6,146 nucleotides of DNA from Clostridia bacterium. Lineage in GTDB: Bacteria; Bacillota_E; SLMV01; PUMD01. Where the stretch lies: the NCBI GenBank assembly GCA_003562655.1, contig PWUC01000247.1, positions 1 to 6,146 on the forward strand, given 5' to 3'. This document shows positions 1 through 5,484 of this stretch, in pieces; within the stretch, counting starts at the first letter, position 1; the number at the start of each line of letters is the position of its first letter. The position numbers and the translations under genes were made by a program. The notes under the pieces were generated by a model. The model had not been told where the DNA came from. It searched no databases and saw nothing but the letters and a program-made list of their open reading frames with translations.

Positions 1-2
1 AC

Positions 3-1496
3 GTGTTCGACGAAGAAAAAGACATCAGTCAGGATCCAGAGATGGAAAAAAAGGAGCGCGCCGACGAGGAAGAGATTTCCGAGGATGCCGACGCGGAGCA
101 TCCCGAAGAAGTAGATGCCTGCTGCGAGTGCGAGGATGAACCCGGGGTCGAGGACGTCGAGGAGGAGTCGGTCGAGGTTGAGGCCGATGAACCCTGCGAA
201 TGCGAGATGCAGGACGAGCCCGAGCTCGAGGACACCGATGCCGAGGCCGAGGCAGAGGAGGTATGTCCCGCCGACGAGGGAGAGGCCGTCGAGGAGGAAG
301 AGGAGCCTATTCCCAGCATGGAGGAGACGGAGGCGGCCCTCGATTTCGAGCCTCTTCAACCGGGAGACGTGGTCGAGGGCACCATCGTGCAGATCAACGA
401 TGAGAACGTCCTGGTCGACGTCAGGTACAAGTCCGACGGGGTGATTCCTCTGTCCGAGCTGAAACTCACCTCGGGTCAGAAGCCCCAGGATGTCTTCACC
501 GTGGGACAGGAGATTCCCGTTTACATTCTGAGCGTCGACGGCCGCGACGGCGCGGTGCTGGCCTCGTACCGCCGTGCCCTCGATGAGATCGCCTGGGATC
601 GCCTCTACAAGGCCAAGGACGACCGCGAGACCGTGGAGGTGCCCGTGGTCGAGGAGGTCAAGGGCGGGCTGGTTCTGGACGTATATGGTCTCCGCGGATT
701 CATGCCGGCATCCCACGTGGATAGGGGGTTCGTAAGCGACCTGTCGCAGTACGTGGGACAGTCCGTGCGGGCGCGGGTGATCGAGCTGGACAGAAACAAG
801 AACCGCATCATCCTCTCGAGAAAGACCGTGCTCGAGGAGGAGCACGAGCTGCAGAAGGAAGAGACCTGGGCCGTTCTCGAGGAGGGTGAGGTCAGAGAGG
901 GCGTCGTCAAGGGCATAACCGACTTCGGCGCATTCGTGGATCTCGGCGGTGTCGACGGCCTGCTTCACGTTTCACAGATGTCCTGGGGACGGGTTGATCA
1001 CCCCTCGGACGTCGTCAGGGTCGGCGATGAGATCGAAGTCAAGGTCCTGCGCGTGGACCGCGACGAGGACAAGATTTCCCTCGGCCTCAAGCAGCTGCAG
1101 CCCGATCCGTGGGAGAGCGTCGACGAGAACTACGCCGCCGGCCAGGTCGTGGATGGCCGCGTCATGCGCATCGCACCCTTCGGTTCCTTCGTGGAGCTAG
1201 AGCCCGGAGTTGAGGGCCTGGTCCATATTTCCGAGCTGGCCGACTACCACGTGGCAGAGCCCAGCGAAGTTGTTTCCGAAGGCGAGGATGTCCTGGTGAA
1301 GGTGCTCCGAGTACAGCCCGAGGAGCGCCGCATCAGCCTCAGCCTCAAGGAGGCGCGGAGGGAGCAGGATCTCAGCCGCCACCAGCGACGCACCGGCGGT
1401 CTGACCCTCGGTGATGTATTCGGTGATCTTCTCACTGAGACCCGCGACCGCCTGAGCAACGAGGAGAAGAAAGACAAGGAAGACGAACCGACTTGA
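3..1496 (+). CDS. rpsA: 30S ribosomal protein S1-like, four S1 domains with long acidic N-terminal tail (possibly 5' truncated by window edge)
   Basis: This is an RNA-binding protein of the ribosomal S1 family, which helps mRNA bind the 30S subunit. The visible product has 497 residues. Residues 1 to about 115 are a low-complexity acidic tail rich in Glu and Asp. Four S1 (OB-fold) repeats follow at about 118-190, 206-274, 292-363 and 378-449. Repeats 3 and 4 carry the classic core (DFGAFVDL with GLLHVSQ; PFGSFVEL with GLVHISEL), while 1 and 2 are more diverged. The C-terminal 45 residues are charged. Four repeats fit Gram-positive S1 proteins rather than the six-repeat proteobacterial form. 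The GTG at position 3 is only the first possible start in view. No ribosome binding site can be seen and the frame may continue upstream, as in clostridial IspH-S1 fusions. The tail has six cysteines (C40, C41, C43, C66, C68, C88), which is unusual. The stop overlaps the next gene's possible TTG start. The family call is sure; the start is not. Confidence 0.92.
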   Translation: MFDEEKDISQDPEMEKKERADEEEISEDADAEHPEEVDACCECEDEPGVEDVEEESVEVEADEPCECEMQDEPELEDTDAEAEAEEVCPADEGEAVEEEEEPIPSMEETEAALDFEPLQPGDVVEGTIVQINDENVLVDVRYKSDGVIPLSELKLTSGQKPQDVFTVGQEIPVYILSVDGRDGAVLASYRRALDEIAWDRLYKAKDDRETVEVPVVEEVKGGLVLDVYGLRGFMPASHVDRGFVSDLSQYVGQSVRARVIELDRNKNRIILSRKTVLEEEHELQKEETWAVLEEGEVREGVVKGITDFGAFVDLGGVDGLLHVSQMSWGRVDHPSDVVRVGDEIEVKVLRVDRDEDKISLGLKQLQPDPWESVDENYAAGQVVDGRVMRIAPFGSFVELEPGVEGLVHISELADYHVAEPSEVVSEGEDVLVKVLRVQPEERRISLSLKEARREQDLSRHQRRTGGLTLGDVFGDLLTETRDRLSNEEKKDKEDEPT

Positions 1497-2605
1497 ACCA
1501 GCCGGGGGGCGGTTCAGTGTCGGACCCTTCCGGATCAGGAGAGCGGCTGGCGCGCAAAAGGCAGCACCTGGAGCTATCGCTCAAGGGGAGCGACGGCCCG
1601 CTTTCTGCTGGGTTCGATGATGTGCGGTTGGTCCACCAGGCGGCCACGGATGTCTCCCTGCACGATATCAGTTTGCATACAAGGATCTGGGGGCGAGTCC
1701 TTCCGTCCCCATTTTTCATTGATGCCATGACCGGCGGTCCCGCCGAGGCCTCCGACATCAACCAGGGACTCGCCGAAGCTGCCCGGGGTGCCGGCTGGGG
1801 CATGGCCGTCGGATCCCAGCGCATCGCCCTGGATGATCCCCGATGCTCGGACAGCTTCTCGGTCGTGCGGGGGATCGACCCCGACGGGTTCATCCTGGCC
1901 AACCTGTCGGCCAGGGCCTCCCCCTCCGAGGCCGTGCGGGCGGTGGAGATGGTGGGTGCCGATGTCCTGCAGCTTCACCTGAACCCGTGCCAGGAGATCC
2001 TCATGGTCGAGGGCGAGAGGAACTTCGCCGGCACCGCCGAGTGCGTGGCCCGCACGGTCTCCGAGTCCCCCGTGCCGGTGGTGGCCAAGGAGGTGGGCTC
2101 GGGCATCTCGGCCGAATCCGCCCGGGTTCTGATCGATGCCGGGGTTTCGGGCATCAACGTGGCCGGAGCGGGGGGCACCAACTTCGCCCGCATCGAGATG
2201 GAGCGTTGCGGTGGGGAGGGCTCGCCGCCGGTATTTCCCGGCGACTTCGCCGCCTGGGGCCTGCCCACCTGCTCGGCCCTGGCCGAGACCGCTGCCGTCG
2301 CGGGCGCGGCCCCGCGGGACGTGGCCGTGGTGGCCAGCGGCGGGGTGCGCTCACCCCTGGACGCCGTGAAGAGCATGGTCATGGGGGCCGACCTGGTGTC
2401 CGTGGCGGCCCCGGCCCTGCGGGTGCTCTCTGAGGGCGGAGCCGGGGGACTGTCCGATTACCTGGGGCGCTGGAATGCAGATGTCCGGCGCCTGTTGTTT
2501 TTGCTTAACGTTCGTGGACCTGCGTTCTGTCATGAGGTTCCCTACGTCATCACCGGGGAGACCGCCGAGTACCTGCGCGGCCGCGGATTCTGTACCTCAC
2601 GCTGA
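1493..2605 (+). CDS. fni: Type 2 isopentenyl-diphosphate delta-isomerase (FMN-dependent)
   Basis: This cytoplasmic enzyme interconverts isopentenyl and dimethylallyl diphosphate using reduced FMN and Mg2+, and so balances the building blocks for isoprenoids. The 370-residue product is a TIM-barrel flavoprotein recognisable along its whole length. Family motifs in order are RKRQH (21-25), DAMTGG (77-82), AVGSQR (105-110), QLHLNPCQE (160-168, holding the Gln/Glu active-site and metal-binding positions), KEVG (199-202), GAGGTN (225-230) and ASGGVRSPLD (281-290). The usual family length is about 340-350, and the excess is a short N-terminal tail before RKRQH. Two starts are possible. A TTG at 1493 overlaps the S1 stop (TTGA) with AAGGA 12 bases upstream. 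A GTG at 1517 follows a G-rich stretch (1504-1512) and would give 362 residues. Overlap with S1 suggests translational coupling. An S1 gene followed by fni is a neighbourhood also found in other Bacillota. The function call is firm. Confidence 0.97.
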   Translation: MNQPGGGSVSDPSGSGERLARKRQHLELSLKGSDGPLSAGFDDVRLVHQAATDVSLHDISLHTRIWGRVLPSPFFIDAMTGGPAEASDINQGLAEAARGAGWGMAVGSQRIALDDPRCSDSFSVVRGIDPDGFILANLSARASPSEAVRAVEMVGADVLQLHLNPCQEILMVEGERNFAGTAECVARTVSESPVPVVAKEVGSGISAESARVLIDAGVSGINVAGAGGTNFARIEMERCGGEGSPPVFPGDFAAWGLPTCSALAETAAVAGAAPRDVAVVASGGVRSPLDAVKSMVMGADLVSVAAPALRVLSEGGAGGLSDYLGRWNADVRRLLFLLNVRGPAFCHEVPYVITGETAEYLRGRGFCTSR

Positions 2606-2622
2606 TGCTGCATCCAGCAGCA
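2606..2622 (+). terminator. Small hairpin after the isomerase gene, weak terminator candidate
   Basis: TGCTGC (2606-2611) and GCAGCA (2617-2622) form a perfect 6-bp stem with a 5-base loop immediately after the isomerase stop codon. It is followed by a pyrimidine-rich stretch (CCTTCCTCTT, about 2624-2633) but not by a true T-run. The stem is short, so it may only weaken read-through or protect the 3' end. It lies between the two proposed transcription units. Confidence 0.3.
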
Positions 2623-2634
2623 GCCTTCCTCTTA

Positions 2635-2664
2635 GCATAAGGCATCAATCCTTCAGGGATAATA
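2635..2664 (+). promoter_or_regulatory. Putative forespore (sigma-G/sigma-F type) promoter for the DUF1614-spoIIP operon
   Basis: A -35-like GCATA (2635-2639) is separated by exactly 18 bases from a -10-like GATAATA (2658-2664). From memory of the Bacillus subtilis sigma-G consensus (GHATR, 17-18 bases, CATNHTA), the -35 matches fully and the -10 matches at six of seven positions. The GG before the -10 also partly suits sigma-F. Transcription would start near 2671, about 17 bases before the strong ribosome binding site at 2688-2698. Sigma-E is a possible alternative with a poorer -10 match. A sigma-A reading (GATAAT) lacks a well-placed TTGACA. Position in the only sizeable intergenic gap of the window supports it. 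This is a motif reading only. Confidence 0.5.
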
Positions 2665-2687
2665 TTGACGTTGAGCTGCGTGTCCCT

Positions 2688-2698
2688 GGAGGGAGGAG
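2688..2698 (+). promoter_or_regulatory. Ribosome binding site deciding the DUF1614 start
   Basis: GGAGGGAGGAG is a strong Shine-Dalgarno stretch. Its last AGGAG lies 5 bases before ATG 2704 and only 2 bases before GTG 2701, so ATG 2704 is preferred. In-frame TTG 2665 lies inside the proposed promoter and has no such site. Confidence 0.75.
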
Positions 2699-2703
2699 TA
2701 GTG

Positions 2704-3333
2704 ATGCCCATTGGTTCGATATTGCTGATCACCCTGACGGTCGCCGCCGTCTTCGGACTGCTGCACCGGGTGCTGGACCGCATGGGGCTGACCGACTGGG
2801 GGGCCGTGCTGTGGATGGCCCTCATCTTCGGCGGAAGCTACGTGAACCTGGTGGTGGTCCGTGATCCCGAGCTGCAGGTCAACGCCGGCGGTGCCCTCGT
2901 GCCTCTCATTTTAGGAGTGTACCTGCTGCGGCGGGCCGACACCGGTGCTGAACGCGCCCGGGCGGTCACCGCGGTGGTTCTCACCGGGGTCCTCATCTTC
3001 TTCATGGGCCGGCTGCTTCCGGACGATCCGGACACCATGATCATCGATCCGTTGTGGATCTTCCCCATAACCGCGGGGCTGGTCGCCTACCTGTTGGGTC
3101 GGTCGCGGCGCAGTGCCTTCATCGCCGGCACCCTGGGAATAGTGGTCGCTGATTTGATCCAGTACGGTGAGATGATCGCCCGGGATATCCCGGGAAGGAT
3201 ATGGATAGGAGGAGGCGGTGCCTTTGATGCCGTCATCATCGCGGGAGTCATCGCCGTTGGAGTGGCGGAGATCGTCGGCGAAGTGCGGGAGCGAATCAGC
3301 CGACAGAGGGTCGCTGAAGGGGGGACGCGGTGA
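2704..3333 (+). CDS. DUF1614 family multi-pass membrane protein
   Basis: This integral membrane protein of 209 residues resembles the DUF1614 family, whose biochemical role is not known to me. Hydrophobic segments lie at about 3-20, 30-50, 62-76, 86-102, 116-132, 138-154 and 171-191, so six or seven membrane passes are likely, with a charged C-terminal tail (193-209). Conserved-looking stretches are GGSYVN (43-48), the glycine-containing NAGGALVP (60-67) and GGGGAFDAV (169-177), which match my memory of the family. The start at ATG 2704 is chosen because of the strong ribosome binding site just upstream; starting at GTG 2701 would add one residue. The stop overlaps the spoIIP GTG by four bases (GTGA), so the two are probably co-translated. 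The family is often found beside sporulation genes in Clostridia, so a sporulation role is inferred from context. The membrane nature is sure; the family name is fairly sure. Confidence 0.85.
   Translation: MPIGSILLITLTVAAVFGLLHRVLDRMGLTDWGAVLWMALIFGGSYVNLVVVRDPELQVNAGGALVPLILGVYLLRRADTGAERARAVTAVVLTGVLIFFMGRLLPDDPDTMIIDPLWIFPITAGLVAYLLGRSRRSAFIAGTLGIVVADLIQYGEMIARDIPGRIWIGGGGAFDAVIIAGVIAVGVAEIVGEVRERISRQRVAEGGTR
3317..3324 (+). promoter_or_regulatory. Ribosome binding site for spoIIP
   Basis: AAGGGGGG lies five bases before GTG 3330, whose sequence GTGA overlaps the DUF1614 stop. A second in-frame start, ATG 3336, would be 11 bases away. The spacing favours GTG 3330, but the two give nearly the same protein. 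Confidence 0.55.
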
Positions 3334-4397
3334 CGATGAGCTGGCAAACTGGATTCACCGTGCTTTCGATCGTGGTCATTGTCCTGGCGATGTTGGCGTC
3401 CCCGGTCCGTGCGGAGGAACTGGGCGATGGCTACCTGACCCTGCTGACGGACATGGGGCAGGAGCTCCTCCAGACCGGACGGGTGCTTCATGTCGGGGAC
3501 AGGTTCATCAACGAGGACAACCGGATGTACGAGGTGCACGAGGTGAGAGAGAGGCAGGCTTATGCCCGCTACATCGGCAGGGTGGACCTGTCACGGGCTG
3601 TTGAGCAGCTGGAGTTTCTGGAGCTGACCTCCGCCCAGGACCTGATGGTCTCGCGGGTGTCCGAGGCGGATTCCGTGGACGTGGGGATCTATCACACCCA
3701 CAGCGCCGAGTCTTACATCCCCACCTCGGGCACGGACTCCAAGGAGGGGGACGGGGACGTGTTGGCCGTGGGGGAGACCCTGGCGGAGGAGCTGGAGAAC
3801 ACCCACCTCAGGGTCGAGCACGACCCCACGGTTCACGATCCCCACGATGCCGCCGCCTACGTGCGTTCCCGCCGGACGGCGGTGCAGCTTTTGCAGAGGG
3901 ATCCCCAGGCCCTCTTCGACGTGCACCGGGACACCGGTCCCCGGGAGGGCTACACGGCGGAGATATACGGCGAGGACGTGGCGCGCATCCTGTTGGTGGT
4001 CGGGCGGGGTAACCCCAACATGAACGCCAACCTGTCCTTCGCAAAGTCCCTCAAGGCGGCCGCCGACGAGGAGTATCCGGGGCTGGTCAAGGGTATCTTG
4101 CTCGGTCGCGGTGACTACAACCAGGACCTCGGCCCCCGGGTCCTGCTCCTGGAGGTGGGCAGCGTCAAGAATTCCCTCGAGGAGGCCGAACGCGGCGTGA
4201 GCCGGCTGGCGAGCGTGGTGCCGGCCGTGGTTCCGGGGGGCGGCGAGGAAGAGACAGGGCCCTCGGCCCTGTGGCTGCTGCTGCTCGTTCTCCTGGGCGG
4301 TGCGCTGTTTCTGGTGATCTCGTCGGGAAGCTGGGAGGAGGCCCGGGCGCGCCTCGGGCAGTATATTCCCTGGGATACCGGCGGCCGTGCCCGCTGA
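3330..4397 (+). CDS. spoIIP: Stage II sporulation protein P (SpoIIP), engulfment peptidoglycan amidase/endopeptidase
   Basis: SpoIIP is the peptidoglycan hydrolase of the SpoIID-SpoIIM-SpoIIP engulfment machine, acting between the mother-cell and forespore membranes. The 355-residue product has a hydrophobic N-terminal segment (about 9-24) ending in a possible signal peptidase site after VRA (26-28), an alpha/beta stretch (about 29-115), and the SpoIIP catalytic domain (about 117-300). Family motifs are YHTHSAESYIP (121-131, with H122, H124 and E127), DVLAVG (143-148), DVHRD (197-201, with H199), DYNQDL (262-267) and LLLEVGS (272-278, with E275). The His and Glu positions are those expected for zinc binding and catalysis. 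A second hydrophobic helix (about 313-330) and a short charged tail close the protein. The well-known B. subtilis protein is held by an N-terminal helix, so the added C-terminal segment is notable. It overlaps the DUF1614 gene by four bases and lies 18 bases before the YIEGIA gene. The identity is firm. Confidence 0.95.
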   Translation: MTMSWQTGFTVLSIVVIVLAMLASPVRAEELGDGYLTLLTDMGQELLQTGRVLHVGDRFINEDNRMYEVHEVRERQAYARYIGRVDLSRAVEQLEFLELTSAQDLMVSRVSEADSVDVGIYHTHSAESYIPTSGTDSKEGDGDVLAVGETLAEELENTHLRVEHDPTVHDPHDAAAYVRSRRTAVQLLQRDPQALFDVHRDTGPREGYTAEIYGEDVARILLVVGRGNPNMNANLSFAKSLKAAADEEYPGLVKGILLGRGDYNQDLGPRVLLLEVGSVKNSLEEAERGVSRLASVVPAVVPGGGEEETGPSALWLLLLVLLGGALFLVISSGSWEEARARLGQYIPWDTGGRAR

Positions 4398-4415
4398 TGA
4401 AGCGATGGGATTGAC

Positions 4416-5291
4416 ATGAGCGAACGCCATCTGCTCGTCGCCATAGCCGTGGGGGTGATGTGGGGCCTGGTGGGCCGGCTGGTGCTCTTGCGCGTCGACT
4501 ACCGCTCCTATCCATCGTATCCCCATGCCTACACCGTTCACCTCGCCTTCGGCTTTTTGGCGGGACTGGTGGGAGCGGTCGCACCCGCGGCGCTGGCCGC
4601 CGGCCAGTACGATGCCGTCACCTTCCTGCTCCTGGTGGCCACCCAGTTCCGGGAGGTCCGCAGGATGGAGCGCGATAAGCTGCAGGAGCTGGAGTCCATC
4701 GAGCTGGTGCCCCGGGGTGCCAACTACATCGAGGGCATCGCGGAGGTCTTCGAACTGAGAAACTACCTGGTGATGCTCCTCGGAGCGGCCAGTTCGGGCG
4801 TTGTCATCCTCTGGAGCCCCATCGGGGGGTTGGCAGCGGGGGCCCTGCTGGTGGGAGGAGTGCGGCTCATCCGGGGCGACCTGCGGCTGAAGGATGTGGC
4901 GGTGGTAAGGCAGGCACCGATCCGGTTCGACGGCGCCAACCTCTACGTCGGCGACGTCCAGATCATGAACGTGGGGCTTCCTCATATGAAGGAGAGGATC
5001 GAAGAGTGGGGCGTCGGGCTGACGGTGGAGCCGCGAAGGGACGAGTTCCGGGGAGTCATATCCAACATGGGGCAGAGGCAGGCCATAGTCCACGACCTGG
5101 TTCACGTCATGGGCAACCGCCAGGACGTGGACACGCCCGAGCTCAAGCCCATGGCGAGGAAGAACCTGGAGAAGCACATCGTGGGTCTGTATTTCTGCCC
5201 GGCCGAGCGCGATCCGGAGAGGGCCATCCGCGTAGCCCAGGAGGCTCCCCTGTTGAACAACGCCCGGCGGGGAGCGGGGGAGGGGTTGTGA
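4416..5291 (+). CDS. YIEGIA family membrane protein
   Basis: This 291-residue protein contains the hallmark YIEGIA at 104-109 (within NYIEGIAEVFE), which names a conserved family of spore-forming Bacillota. Its biochemical role is unknown to me. Hydrophobic segments at about 5-24, 41-62, 65-76 (weaker), 117-133 and 135-150 form a membrane-embedded N-terminal half. The YIEGIA motif sits between them in a charged loop (79-115). Residues from about 151 to 291 look soluble, with an alpha/beta pattern including QAPIRFDGANLYVGDVQIMN (166-185) and HDLVHVMGNRQD (226-237). ATG 4416 is the only good start, because no in-frame start lies between it and the spoIIP stop; its ribosome binding site is weak (GGGA, about 5 bases upstream), so coupling to spoIIP is likely. 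The following gene starts one base after its stop and belongs to the family described as its capping subunit, so the two products probably form a complex. A role in spore formation is inferred from this and from the spoIIP neighbour. Confidence 0.92.
   Translation: MSERHLLVAIAVGVMWGLVGRLVLLRVDYRSYPSYPHAYTVHLAFGFLAGLVGAVAPAALAAGQYDAVTFLLLVATQFREVRRMERDKLQELESIELVPRGANYIEGIAEVFELRNYLVMLLGAASSGVVILWSPIGGLAAGALLVGGVRLIRGDLRLKDVAVVRQAPIRFDGANLYVGDVQIMNVGLPHMKERIEEWGVGLTVEPRRDEFRGVISNMGQRQAIVHDLVHVMGNRQDVDTPELKPMARKNLEKHIVGLYFCPAERDPERAIRVAQEAPLLNNARRGAGEGL
5276..5285 (+). promoter_or_regulatory. Ribosome binding site for the capping subunit gene
   Basis: The purine stretch GGGGGAGGGG lies 7 bases before GTG 5293, inside the last codons of the YIEGIA gene. 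It supports GTG 5293 as the start of the short downstream gene. Confidence 0.6.
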
Positions 5292-5292
5292 G

Positions 5293-5484
5293 GTGAAGGC
5301 GAGGCTCGAGAAATGGCCGGTGGCGTGCGTCACCACCGAACCCGGCAAGGTCGCCGGCGGGATACCGGTCTTCGTCGTTGAGACCGAGGAGGAGATGGCG
5401 CGGGTGGCAGAGACCCTGGCGAGGATCCTGGACGCCATGACCCACGACCTGGGAAATGGTGTCTTCATGGTGGTTCAGCATTAG
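5293..5484 (+). CDS. Capping complex subunit for YIEGIA (small conserved protein)
   Basis: This small soluble protein of 63 residues follows the YIEGIA gene after one base. It starts at GTG 5293 behind a good ribosome binding site. It looks like the family named as the capping complex subunit for YIEGIA: an N-terminal beta-strand (PVACVTT, 9-15), the stretch VAGGIPVFVVETEEE (20-34), an amphipathic helix (about 31-49) and the conserved HDLGNGVFMVV (51-61). The full length is typical of that family, so it is not truncated. I have no direct knowledge of its mechanism; the name implies binding to the YIEGIA membrane protein, and the gene order fits a 1:1 partner made by coupled translation. The next reading frame may begin inside its last 29 bases. 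Confidence 0.85.
   Translation: MKARLEKWPVACVTTEPGKVAGGIPVFVVETEEEMARVAETLARILDAMTHDLGNGVFMVVQH

Noticed and set aside
130..310. Repeated GAGGAxGAG-type units that look like a DNA repeat array.
   Set aside because: The units are irregular in spacing and sequence and are explained by Glu/Asp/Ala codons in the acidic tail. No CRISPR-like repeat-spacer pattern is present.
29..319. Minus-strand open frame encoding a Ser-rich protein.
   Set aside because: It is the mirror of the GAG/GAC-rich acidic tail of S1 (CTC/GTC/TCC on the other strand) and is low complexity only.
1843..2433. Plus-strand alternative frame of 196 codons inside the isomerase gene.
   Set aside because: The Gly/Arg-rich translation has no domain, while the other frame carries all the isomerase motifs.
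2658..2663. GATAAT as a vegetative sigma-A -10 box.
   Set aside because: No TTGACA-like -35 at 16-18 bases. The nearest, TTAGCA at 2632, is 20 bases away with only four matches, so the sporulation-type reading fits better.
3591..5468. Very long open frame on the minus strand (625 codons) opposite spoIIP, the YIEGIA gene and the capping subunit gene.
   Set aside because: It is antisense to three genes with clear family motifs. The translation is rich in His, Gln, Pro and Gly with no recognisable domain, as expected from the complement of high-GC codons.
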